Below, piece by piece: positions 5,968-13,262 of a stretch of 16,596 bases of DNA. Both the position numbers and the translations under genes were made by a program. A model generated the notes under the pieces. It was not told where the DNA came from. It made no database searches and was given only the letters and a program-made list of their open reading frames with translations. The DNA is from an uncultured Eubacteriales bacterium. Its GTDB lineage: Bacteria > Bacillota > Clostridia > Oscillospirales > CAG-272. Location of the stretch: contig CATWNM010000041.1 in assembly GCA_958352145.1 (NCBI GenBank), positions 1-16,596 on the forward strand, read 5' to 3'. Position 1 is the stretch's first letter; each line of letters opens with the position of its first letter.

Positions 5968-8442
5968 ATGCAAAAGAAGTATATTTCGATTTTCTGCATT
6001 CTGCTGAGCATATTTGCGCTGATGTGTACTGCGGAAGCAGTGGACGTATACGTCTCCAATACCGGAAACGACGCGGCAGCGGGCACAGCGGAAGCGCCGG
6101 TGAAAAATCTTGCTCGAGCGTATGCAATTTTGGGGACGAACGGCGGCACAATTTACGTGCAGGACGCCGTGACCGTAACGGCAACAAAAAACGATTGTTT
6201 TATCGAACCGGTACATAGCGGAAACGTTACGATTCTTGGCTGCACCAACGACGCCGCATTGATCTTCAACAACAGCGGCGCATCGCATTATCATCTGCGC
6301 GGAACAACCAAGTTTTCCGATCTGACCATTACAGACAACACGCCGGACGGCGTCATTATCACGGCGGATAATCACAGGCTGATCATGGGAAAAGGACTGC
6401 AAATGTCTTCCGCACGCACAGACGTAACCTACAGCGGCGGCCACAGGTATTGCGGCGCGCGAATTTCACTGGTCGCCTCCTACCTGAACGAACAAGGCAA
6501 CCTGACTTCCGGTACGGCAGGCGGCGGTTCGCTGGAGGTCAACTCCGGCGAATACTGGTCGGTCAGCGCATGGCGCGGCGGCGCGGTAACCGTGCCCGGC
6601 GGCGAAGTGAAAATGCATTTTGGAAGCGATGTAGATACCGAAGAAATTTGGGTGCGCTATCTCAGCCCGGGGCTCTTCGGCAGCCTGCCCGACGCGCCGC
6701 TGACCGGTGAAGCGAATACCGGCGCACAATATCCGGCAGTCAGCATTGTGATTCGAGACGGGTTTGGCACGGCGTCCCCGTATTGCGTCACACAGAACGC
6801 TTTTTCGGGGCAGATGACGGTCAACTGGATCTTGTGTTCCCCCATTTTGGGGATTGCAAGCGCGTTTGCGCCCAAGGAATTTTACCCGGAATCAGACGCG
6901 GAGTACAGCGTAAATCTGTACATGAACCCAAGCGACGCAAACGTTGCGGCAAGCGCCAAGCGGCTGACTGCATCTCTACCGGAAACCCGGGTTAAAAGCA
7001 AACCGATTGACAACGTCTGCGCCTCGCAGCATCAAGCGTACAATTACAACCCTCAAAAACGAATTTGCCTGAACTGCGGCCAAAATCTATGCCTGCATCG
7101 GACGTTCCAATATATTGTCACACAAGCATCCACCTGTTCCGTCCCCGGCGTCAAGCTGCAGCAGTGTACAGATACCTGCGGAGAAATAATCGCTACGCTC
7201 CCGCTGACGCTCGATCCAAACAATCATGTGGGACACCGGATCAAAACCACATACGATCCCACAAGAAAGCGAATGGCGCACAGATGCTCGGGCTGCAACG
7301 CGCTCTTTTCAATGATGAGCGGCGCACCCGCCGCAGACGTTTATGTCGGCAAAAGCACCGGGACCCCGGTTTCGATTGACACCATTGCGGCGCACTATGC
7401 AGCGTCAAACGTACAAGCCGGCTCTACGCCGCAATGCCCGTTTGAAAATTTTGAAGATGCCATGAACTGTGCGGCGGTAGCAGCGAAAGTACACGGACAA
7501 GCCACTGTGCATATTTTGGACGACGCTTATGTGCCGGACAACTATACAACGCCGGCGCACAGCGGCACCATTATCATCACGGGCGGTACGCTGCACTTTG
7601 ACGAACCACGCAGATATTTCAAACTATACGGCAATACGACCTTTGAGCATCTGACTTTCTGCTCGGCGTATACCGAAGATTCCAGTTCTCTAATTATCAG
7701 TGCGAGAAACTACAAACTGGTGATGGGCGAAGGAATCGTTATGGGCAATGCGGATACGATTCCCACCGAAGAAGGATTTCCGGACTGCAACAGCGTCAAA
7801 ATGTATGTGTTCGGCGGCTATATCGGACCGTCCAACTATACCATGAATACTGATATTACCATTCGTTCAGGAGATTATTGGTGTATCGGCGGCTGGAATA
7901 TGAACGCCTCGACCAATGACGGCGCGTCCAAAATCACCATTGGCAAAACCAATCCGGACGACAAGCTGCAGGTATTTTATCTGACGCCTTTCTCCCGCGG
8001 CGACGGATATATCACGCAGCCAGCCGAAGGAACGATCATCGTAGACGGCGATTTATATGTCAAGCGATTCTACGTCACGACGATCAATAAAGCGACAAGC
8101 AATATTGAATATGTAACCAATGTCGTCCTGAAAGGAAATATTACCGGCGTGAATATGGAAGAAGTAGACCTGCCGTTCGATATCCGCGGCACAAATACGC
8201 CGTACCCGAAAACGACTGTCAACGTATTTACGGATGAACGGGTCATATCTGCCGTAGAAAATGCCTATGTATTCTTAGACAATCCGTGGGGAACCGGCAT
8301 GCGGGACATCACGCTGTACCGCCTGAACGCCACGGTAAACGGATACAGCTACACCCGATACTGCGCGGAAAAGCTTTTCGGGCATGCCGATTCGGACGGG
8401 GACAACCTGTGCGACGAATGCGGATATGCGATGACCGAATAA
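5968..8442 (+). CDS. Large secreted protein with two beta-helix-like halves and a Cys-rich linker
   Basis: The gene encodes 824 residues from ATG 5968, with AGGAG seven bases upstream. A signal peptide covers residues 1-24 with a likely cleavage after AEA. Two halves are related: both open with DVYV; LRGTTKFSDLTI (about 109) matches LYGNTTFEHLTF (about 552); HRLIMGKG (about 136) matches YKLVMGEG (about 582); SGEYWSVSAW (about 193) matches SGDYWCIGGW (about 634). The short alternating beta segments suggest a right-handed beta-helix, as in DUF1565/pectin-lyase-like surface proteins. A linker at about 351-443 has CxxC pairs (CLNCGQNLC, CTDTC, CSGC). The C-terminus is DSDGDNLCDECG, a Ca/Zn-like tail frequent in Clostridia secreted proteins. 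There is no LPXTG motif or membrane anchor. No catalytic residues are recognised, so the function is unknown. Confidence 0.85.
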   Translation: MQKKYISIFCILLSIFALMCTAEAVDVYVSNTGNDAAAGTAEAPVKNLARAYAILGTNGGTIYVQDAVTVTATKNDCFIEPVHSGNVTILGCTNDAALIFNNSGASHYHLRGTTKFSDLTITDNTPDGVIITADNHRLIMGKGLQMSSARTDVTYSGGHRYCGARISLVASYLNEQGNLTSGTAGGGSLEVNSGEYWSVSAWRGGAVTVPGGEVKMHFGSDVDTEEIWVRYLSPGLFGSLPDAPLTGEANTGAQYPAVSIVIRDGFGTASPYCVTQNAFSGQMTVNWILCSPILGIASAFAPKEFYPESDAEYSVNLYMNPSDANVAASAKRLTASLPETRVKSKPIDNVCASQHQAYNYNPQKRICLNCGQNLCLHRTFQYIVTQASTCSVPGVKLQQCTDTCGEIIATLPLTLDPNNHVGHRIKTTYDPTRKRMAHRCSGCNALFSMMSGAPAADVYVGKSTGTPVSIDTIAAHYAASNVQAGSTPQCPFENFEDAMNCAAVAAKVHGQATVHILDDAYVPDNYTTPAHSGTIIITGGTLHFDEPRRYFKLYGNTTFEHLTFCSAYTEDSSSLIISARNYKLVMGEGIVMGNADTIPTEEGFPDCNSVKMYVFGGYIGPSNYTMNTDITIRSGDYWCIGGWNMNASTNDGASKITIGKTNPDDKLQVFYLTPFSRGDGYITQPAEGTIIVDGDLYVKRFYVTTINKATSNIEYVTNVVLKGNITGVNMEEVDLPFDIRGTNTPYPKTTVNVFTDERVISAVENAYVFLDNPWGTGMRDITLYRLNATVNGYSYTRYCAEKLFGHADSDGDNLCDECGYAMTE

Positions 8443-8443
8443 A

Positions 8444-8482
8444 ACGTGTTTGGGCGGGCGCTGCGCGCCCGCCCAAACACGT
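8444..8482 (+). terminator. Perfect 18-bp hairpin after the secreted-protein gene
   Basis: Arms 8444-8461 and 8465-8482 are perfectly complementary around a TGC loop, one base after the TAA. The stem is GC-rich. Only ACAAATAA follows rather than a T-run, so it may act as a weak or factor-assisted terminator or protect the 3' end of the mRNA. Confidence 0.6.
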
Positions 8483-8509
8483 CAAATAACCAATATCCAA
8501 AGTCAACAA

Positions 8510-8539
8510 GGAACGTCCCGCAAAAATGCTGGACGTTCC
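8510..8539. repeat. 9-bp inverted repeat
   Basis: GGAACGTCC at 8510-8518 pairs with GGACGTTCC at 8531-8539 across a 12-base loop. It lies between two convergent transcription units. A-rich sequence (CTGAAAAAATAAAG) follows on the plus strand, so neither strand gives a classic terminator. Confidence 0.5.
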
Positions 8540-8613
8540 CTGAAAAAATAAAGAATCTGCTATCTATAAATGTTTACGCCTTTCCCGATTACAGTTTTTA
8601 ACGCGCGCCGGTT

Positions 8614-8799
8614 CTATCGGGCAACAACCGGAAGATTGGAAGCGCCATACATTATCTTTGTAAAATTCTCCTTGATCTGCTCTCTGGGCAAAATGCTGCC
8701 AGTCGCTTTATCCGCGCAAGCGCGAATGATTCTGCCCGTTCTATAAACGGCGCCGTCCGCCTGTACAACACGCTCGTCCTCTGCCGCAATATGGATATT
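8614..8799 (-). pseudogene. Possible short gene remnant
   Basis: On the minus strand a stop-to-stop frame of 61 codons reads NIHIAAEDERVVQADGAV, then YRTGRIIRACADKATGS, then LPREQIKENFTK, and ends at TAG 8616-8614. Its composition looks protein-like (mixed acidic, basic and hydrophobic residues). There is no start codon near its upstream end, which begins right after a TGA. I do not recognise the family. It could be the tail of a decayed gene or a chance open frame. Confidence 0.25.
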
Positions 8800-8907
8800 T
8801 CACAGACAGCGACAAGAACGTCCGTATTTCTCCGCACAAATACCCGAACATGCGCCACTCTGCTCCCCGCCCTTGGGGCGGGGGCAGTATATCTTATACG
8901 CGAACCA

Positions 8908-10302
8908 TCAATAACAGATTTTTCCGGGATTAAGAATCATATCCGGATCAAACGCCGCTTTGATGCCCTGCATCAGCCGGGTCTGCCCGTCGCCGTACTG
9001 CTCCTGCATATACCGTTTTTTCGCATAGCCTATGCCGTGCTCGCCGGAAACCAAACCGCCGAGCGCTTCGGCTTTCTTATACATTTTATCAAAACAGTCT
9101 TTGAGCGTCTTTTCCCAGGCCGCATCATCCAGTGCGTCGCGGCAGATATACACATGCAGATTGCCGTCGCCGGCATGCCCGAAGCTCGGGATGCGAACAC
9201 CCGCTTCCTTGGCCAAAAGATGCGTGTATTTAATAAACTCGTCCACACAGCTGCGCGGAACAACGACGTCGCATTCGTCCATCTCGGTTGTGGAAGCCTT
9301 GATCGCCTCCAAAAACGCGCCGCGTGCATTCCAAACCGATTTTTTTCGTTCTTCGGTATCGACAATATACGCGTCGATCGCGCCCAGCGAAAGACAGAGA
9401 TCCGCCACCGCGCGCATATCCTGCTCGACCTGCGCGTCGGTATTTCCGTCAAATGTCAAAAGAATATAGGCGTCATTTTTGCTGTCGGGAAATTTTTTGC
9501 CCAGATAATTTTCCGAAAACAAAATCGTATCGCGCGACATATACTCAATCGCCGTCGGAATGACCTTGGAGCGGATGATCTGCGGCACTGCCTCAAGCGC
9601 GCTTTTCATATCCAAAAACGGTACGAGCAGACTGATTGATGTCTTCGGCAGCGGAAGCAGCCGAAGCACCGCTTCGGTGATAATCGCAAGCGTCCCTTCC
9701 GAGCCGACAATGAGATCCTTGAGGCTGTAGCCCGAACTGTTTTTGACGACCTTGCCCCCAAGCTGCATAACCTCTCCGTTTGGCAAAACAACCGTGAGTG
9801 CGCGCACATAATCCCGCGTCACGCCGTATTTTACCGCGCGCATACCGCCCGCGTTGGTCGAAATATTGCCGCCAATGGTCGCGGATTTTTCACCCGGATC
9901 CGGAGGATAAAAGAAATCGCGCGACTCGACATAAGCCGAAAGCTCCATCAGTAACACACCCGGCTGTACGGTCACGGTCAAATTGTCCTCGTCCAGATCC
10001 AGAATCTTATTCATCTGCGTGGTTTCAAGCAGTATGCCGCCGCATACCGGCACGGCAGAACCGACGAGCCCCGTACCGCTGCCGCGCACGGTAACCGGGA
10101 TTTTGCGCGCATACGCATGCTTCATCACCGCAGACACTTCTTCGGTCGAATGGACGCGAACCAGCGCCTCCGGCATACAGTGCACGCCGCCAAGCTCATC
10201 ATGGCTGTAATCGGGACTGATTTCGCCGCCGGCAAGCACATGCTCCGCGCCGACGATTTTTTTCAGCGCCTCCGTATCGGCGGCGGTAAGCTGATTATAC
10301 AT
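8908..10302 (-). CDS. lctD: FAD-linked lactate dehydrogenase subunit (GlcD/LctD family)
   Basis: The protein is 464 residues long, the usual size for the family. The start at 10302 has AAAGGAGG nine bases upstream and overlaps the end of etfA by 8 bases. The N-terminal FAD-binding (PCMH-type) domain shows RGSGTGL (73-79), PPDPGE (133-138) and GGNISTNAGG (144-153). The C-terminal FAD-oxidase domain ends with SGEHGIG (419-425) and NPGKIC. GlcD-family enzymes oxidise 2-hydroxyacids such as D-lactate or glycolate. The preceding etfB-etfA pair gives the same order as lctB-lctC-lctD of Acetobacterium woodii, where lactate oxidation is driven by confurcation of electrons from reduced ferredoxin to NAD. 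Lactate is therefore the most likely substrate; another 2-hydroxyacid is possible. Confidence 0.88.
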   Translation of the reverse strand: MYNQLTAADTEALKKIVGAEHVLAGGEISPDYSHDELGGVHCMPEALVRVHSTEEVSAVMKHAYARKIPVTVRGSGTGLVGSAVPVCGGILLETTQMNKILDLDEDNLTVTVQPGVLLMELSAYVESRDFFYPPDPGEKSATIGGNISTNAGGMRAVKYGVTRDYVRALTVVLPNGEVMQLGGKVVKNSSGYSLKDLIVGSEGTLAIITEAVLRLLPLPKTSISLLVPFLDMKSALEAVPQIIRSKVIPTAIEYMSRDTILFSENYLGKKFPDSKNDAYILLTFDGNTDAQVEQDMRAVADLCLSLGAIDAYIVDTEERKKSVWNARGAFLEAIKASTTEMDECDVVVPRSCVDEFIKYTHLLAKEAGVRIPSFGHAGDGNLHVYICRDALDDAAWEKTLKDCFDKMYKKAEALGGLVSGEHGIGYAKKRYMQEQYGDGQTRLMQGIKAAFDPDMILNPGKICY

Positions 10303-11494
10303 TGTTCTGCGCCTCCTTTACCCTTGCAAGCAGCAGCGGGAGAATTTCACCAACGTCTCCCACGATCCCATAATGCGCCACATCGAAAATCGGCGCGTCC
10401 TTATCTGAATTCACCGCGACAATGCAATCCGAGGATTTCATACCTGCGGCAAACTGAACGGCGCCTGAAATCCCGAGGCAAAGAATAAATTTAGGCTTGA
10501 CGGTTCTGCCGGAAAGGCCAATCTGCCGCTTCGCGTCCATACGGTTTGCTTCCGCAAGCGGCCGCGTGCAGGCCAAAACACCGCCGAGCGCCCCGGCAAG
10601 CTCGCCGGCGGCCGCAAGCAGCGTATCGCTGCTTGCGCCCCGTCCAACCGCGACGATCACATCCGCCTCGGAAATGTCAATATCCTTCGGCTTTTCGGTT
10701 TTCTCGAGCACCTCAATTCGGCTTTGTGTCAGCGCAGGTGCAACTGGCATCAAAACGATCTCGCCATGCTCGTCCGCTGCGGGCGCAGGTTCGTCAAACA
10801 CTTTGTAGCGCACCGTACAGAACTGCGGACGGTGATCCGGCGAGATGATCTGCGCCATAATATTGCCGCCGAACGCCGGACGAATCTGCACAAGATCCGT
10901 ATTGGCCTTCATTTCCAAAACCGTGCAGTCCGCCGTGAGTCCGGCGCGGCAGCGCGCCGCAACGCGGGGCGCAAGCTGACGGCCAAGATTGGTCGCGCCG
11001 ATCAAAATGCTCGATGGTTTTACTTTATCGATAAAATCGCAGAACGCCGCCGTGTACGGCTCGATCCGAAAATCCGCAAACGCCGGATCGTCATACACAT
11101 AGATCCGGTCCGCGCCGTAATGCAGAAGCCGCTTAGCGCAGGCCGCCGTGCCGCTGCCGATCAGCAGCGCATACACCGCATGACCGGTGACCGCGGCAAG
11201 CTCTTTGGCCTTGCCGATCAGCTCATAGCTGACTCTGTGAATCTCCTCCCCGGCATGATCTATGTACACGCAGACGCCGTTCCACACGGATTTATCGATC
11301 CCGGCTTTTTGCTCCTCCACAAATTCGATGACGCCGGCCGGCCCCTTTTTCACGCACATCTTGCACATTTTGCAGGCGGAACTGATCTCCAGCCCCCCAT
11401 CGCCGTAGCTGATTGCGCCGAATGGGCATATCCGGATGAGTTCTTTTGCAACGTCGGCGCTGACGCGCGCCTGATCGATCTTAAGCTGTCCCAT
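10295..11494 (-). CDS. lctC: Electron-transfer flavoprotein alpha subunit with N-terminal iron-sulfur domain (LctC type)
   Basis: The protein has 399 residues starting at ATG 11494, chosen because AAGGAGG precedes it by five bases; an upstream ATG at 11536 lies inside etfB and has no such site. Residues 1-60 form a ferredoxin-like extension with Cys23, Cys41, Cys44 and Cys47 (ICPFGAI and CKMCKMC), enough for one [4Fe-4S] cluster. The ETF alpha domain follows. The FAD-binding C-terminal domain has VAVGRGASSD, LSGRTVKPK and GISGAVQFAAGM; canonical ETF-alpha has QH where this has QF. The subunit passes electrons between the dehydrogenase and EtfB flavins, and the cluster fits a ferredoxin-linked confurcating complex. 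It begins 10 bases after etfB ends. Confidence 0.9.
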   Translation of the reverse strand: MGQLKIDQARVSADVAKELIRICPFGAISYGDGGLEISSACKMCKMCVKKGPAGVIEFVEEQKAGIDKSVWNGVCVYIDHAGEEIHRVSYELIGKAKELAAVTGHAVYALLIGSGTAACAKRLLHYGADRIYVYDDPAFADFRIEPYTAAFCDFIDKVKPSSILIGATNLGRQLAPRVAARCRAGLTADCTVLEMKANTDLVQIRPAFGGNIMAQIISPDHRPQFCTVRYKVFDEPAPAADEHGEIVLMPVAPALTQSRIEVLEKTEKPKDIDISEADVIVAVGRGASSDTLLAAAGELAGALGGVLACTRPLAEANRMDAKRQIGLSGRTVKPKFILCLGISGAVQFAAGMKSSDCIVAVNSDKDAPIFDVAHYGIVGDVGEILPLLLARVKEAQNNV

Positions 11495-11504
11495 AAGCGC
11501 CTCC

Positions 11505-12293
11505 TTACACCAGTCTCCGCGCCGCAAGCAGCGCAAAAATGCCCGCCGCTACTTCCGCCGCGCTTCCGGTGATGCTGTGCTTTTCCGTATTCTTTTCAGG
11601 TGGGAAAATCCGCTCCACCTGTGTCGCCGATCCGCTTTGCCCATAATGGGACGCGTCCTGATCCGCCAGTTCCGCAAACGTCACCATCCGGATCTGCGCA
11701 TCTGTCACGTTTTTTTTCACTTTATAAGAGGGCAGGCGCGGCGAATTGATATCGCTGTCCACACAAAGCAAACAAGGCGTCTCCAGGCTTTCCCGAATCA
11801 CTTTATTATCCAAACCGACCGTGATATATACCCGACCGTCCCGCACATCGTCTACGGAAAGAACATTGGCTGCATGCGGAATGTCCAAATATTCCGCAAG
11901 TTCCGCGCCGACCTGCGCCGTATCCCCGTCTGTGGTCTGCTTGCCGCATAAAATCAGATCAAAATCACCGCTCTGCCGCACACCCTGCGCAAGCGTATAC
12001 GCGGTCGCCAGCACATCCGCGCCCGCAAATTTGCGGTCGGTCAAAACGGTTCCGCGCGCAGCGCCCATGCAGATCGACTCCTCGATCACAGCTTTCGCCT
12101 GCGGCGGCCCCATCGTAATGGTTTCCACCTCTCCACCATATTTTTCCTGTAAAGCGACCGCCATCTCGATCCCGTACAGATCATACGGATTCATTTTGCT
12201 GGCAACGCCGTCGCGTTTAAGAACACCCGTAACCGGATCCACCTCTACGTTGCTCGACCCGGGCACCTGTTTGATGCATACGAGTATATTCAC
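11505..12293 (-). CDS. lctB: Electron-transfer flavoprotein beta subunit (LctB type)
   Basis: The protein has 262 residues. The start is GTG 12293, with AAGGAGG eight bases upstream, giving the typical N-terminus (M)NILVCIKQVPGS; an upstream ATG at 12332 would add 13 unlikely residues. The ETF-beta fold motifs are NPYDLYGIEMAV, VETITMGPP and LCGKQTTDGDTAQVGAEL. The last is the flavin-binding loop, which in bifurcating ETFs belongs to the subunit holding the bifurcating FAD and the NAD site. It is the first gene of the three-gene minus-strand operon and is followed closely by etfA. The ETF-beta call is sure. The lactate-specific symbol rests on gene order. Confidence 0.9.
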   Translation of the reverse strand: MNILVCIKQVPGSSNVEVDPVTGVLKRDGVASKMNPYDLYGIEMAVALQEKYGGEVETITMGPPQAKAVIEESICMGAARGTVLTDRKFAGADVLATAYTLAQGVRQSGDFDLILCGKQTTDGDTAQVGAELAEYLDIPHAANVLSVDDVRDGRVYITVGLDNKVIRESLETPCLLCVDSDINSPRLPSYKVKKNVTDAQIRMVTFAELADQDASHYGQSGSATQVERIFPPEKNTEKHSITGSAAEVAAGIFALLAARRLV

Positions 12294-12342
12294 GCAACGC
12301 ACCTCCTTGTTAAAAATCAAACGCTCCGTCAAAATGCCAAAA

Positions 12343-12356
12343 CGAAAGCGTTTCCT
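12343..12356 (-). promoter_or_regulatory. Possible cre (CcpA) site in the lactate operon leader
   Basis: AGGAAACGCTTTCG on the minus strand agrees with 8 of the 11 fixed positions of the cre consensus TGWAANCGNTNWCA. It contains the palindromic core GAAA-GCG-TTTC (plus strand 12344-12354). It lies about 10-24 bases after the predicted start, where bound CcpA would block transcription. This is a motif match only. Confidence 0.35.
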
Positions 12357-12372
12357 AAAAATTTACTTTTTT

Positions 12373-12401
12373 ATTATATCAGATATTTTTATTGTTTGCA
12401 A
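12373..12401 (-). promoter_or_regulatory. Sigma-A promoter of the lactate/ETF operon
   Basis: Reading the minus strand, TTGCAA (12401-12396) and TATAAT (12378-12373) are 17 bases apart. Transcription should start near 12366, leaving a leader of about 73 bases before the etfB GTG. Confidence 0.72.
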
Positions 12402-12414
12402 GAGATTTTCCCAT

Positions 12415-12428
12415 ATTAATTGGTTAAT
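12415..12428. promoter_or_regulatory. ATTAA-N4-TTAAT palindrome upstream of the lactate promoter
   Basis: ATTAA (12415-12419) and TTAAT (12424-12428) are perfect inverted arms around TTGG. The spacing (5-4-5) is that of Crp/Fnr-family operators, and the position is about 14 bases upstream of the lactate promoter's -35. In AT-rich DNA such a short palindrome can arise by chance. Confidence 0.3.
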
Positions 12429-12497
12429 TTGTACAGATTTTTAAAAAAGTTTCGTTAAAAATACTACAATCCTTTGGAATAATTTTCTGTTTTTCTA

Positions 12498-12526
12498 TTG
12501 ACAAAAAATAGACAAAGCAGTATACT
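12498..12526 (+). promoter_or_regulatory. Sigma-A promoter of the regulator/ABC-importer operon
   Basis: TTGACA (12498-12503) and TATACT (12521-12526) are 17 bases apart, close to consensus. Transcription should start near 12532-12534. Confidence 0.78.
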
Positions 12527-12531
12527 TATAT

Positions 12532-12547
12532 TGTCTCAAATGATACA
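12532..12547. promoter_or_regulatory. Likely Crp/Fnr-type operator at the transcription start
   Basis: TGTCTCA-AA-TGATACA has inverted arms with one mismatch per half (TGTnTCA/TGAnACA). It sits directly on the predicted start site, so protein bound here should repress. The first downstream gene is a Crp/Fnr-family regulator, which makes self-repression the simplest reading. Confidence 0.5.
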
Positions 12548-12564
12548 GAAATCGAGGTGAAGTT

Positions 12565-13251
12565 GTGGAGCTTGCACAAGAAGAACAAAGCGCCTTTGCC
12601 AAAGCGCTGGAAAAAGTGTTTGGAGAAGCGGCCGCATCAGGCGCCTTTTCCGAAAAAACGCGCGCAAGCGGCCGGCTGTCCATTGCGGAATTTTCCGCCG
12701 GGCAAACGATTTATGAGAACGGCAGCGCGGCGCCTGCGCTTGGGTTTATCGTGCGCGGCGGCGCCGAGGTCGTCCGCCGGCGCGCAGGCAGCGAAGTATT
12801 TTTGCGCAGAATCGACGCAGGAGACGCATTCGGCGCGGCGCGGCTGTTTTCGGAAGATTCGGACTATGTGACCTGCGTCCGGGCATACTATGAACCGACG
12901 CGCGTGCTGTTCATGCCGCAGACGCTGGCAGAGGACATGATGCTGGCCTATCCGCGCGCAGCGCTGGGCTATATTCGGTTTTTGTCCGAAAAAATTCGTT
13001 TTCTCAACAGCAAAATGGCCGCATTTACCGCTGACGGTGCGGCCGCAAAGCTTGCTGCCTACATCCGGCGCGAGGCGGACAACGACGGCGTGCTTACGCC
13101 GGGAATGCCCTATCGCAAACTTGCCGGCGCGCTAGGACTCGGGCATGCCTCGCTTTACCGCGCGCTGGACGCGCTGGAAGAAGCCGGCGCCATCCGAAAA
13201 GAACAAAAAACTATTTTTATATTGGACCGCGGCATTCTGTCGCAGTTTTAA
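12565..13251 (+). CDS. Crp/Fnr-family transcriptional regulator
   Basis: The protein has 228 residues and starts at GTG 12565 after GAGGTGA. An N-terminal cyclic-nucleotide-binding-like beta barrel spans about residues 35-125 (FSAGQTIYENGS, GFIVRGGAEVV and LRRIDAGDAFG). The long dimerisation helix follows, then a winged helix-turn-helix (about 150-215; KLAGALGLGHASLYRALDAL, AIRKEQKTIFIL). There is no Fnr-type Cys cluster at the N-terminus, so direct oxygen sensing through an iron-sulfur centre is unlikely; the ligand is unknown. It leads the operon for an ABC importer, 11 bases before the lipoprotein gene, and diverges from the lactate operon, so both are candidate targets. Confidence 0.85.
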   Translation: MELAQEEQSAFAKALEKVFGEAAASGAFSEKTRASGRLSIAEFSAGQTIYENGSAAPALGFIVRGGAEVVRRRAGSEVFLRRIDAGDAFGAARLFSEDSDYVTCVRAYYEPTRVLFMPQTLAEDMMLAYPRAALGYIRFLSEKIRFLNSKMAAFTADGAAAKLAAYIRREADNDGVLTPGMPYRKLAGALGLGHASLYRALDALEEAGAIRKEQKTIFILDRGILSQF

Positions 13252-13262
13252 AGGAGAAACGT

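Larger units (their letters stand above)
8483..8907. other. Intergenic stretch without an intact gene
   Basis: About 425 bases separate the convergent secreted-protein gene and the lactate operon. The stretch holds a 9-bp hairpin (8510-8539), a possible minus-strand gene remnant (8614-8799) and a GC-rich 8-bp hairpin (8865-8872 with 8876-8883) just past the stop of the minus-strand dehydrogenase gene. That last hairpin lacks a T-run on either strand but may end the operon. No tRNA or other RNA gene is seen. Confidence 0.6.

Noticed and set aside
8791..9639. Plus-strand 282-codon open frame
   Set aside because: It is mostly antisense to the well-supported FAD dehydrogenase gene and has no family motifs or ribosome site.
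10724..11572. Plus-strand 282-codon open frame
   Set aside because: It lies antisense to the ETF alpha gene, whose motifs and ribosome site are convincing.
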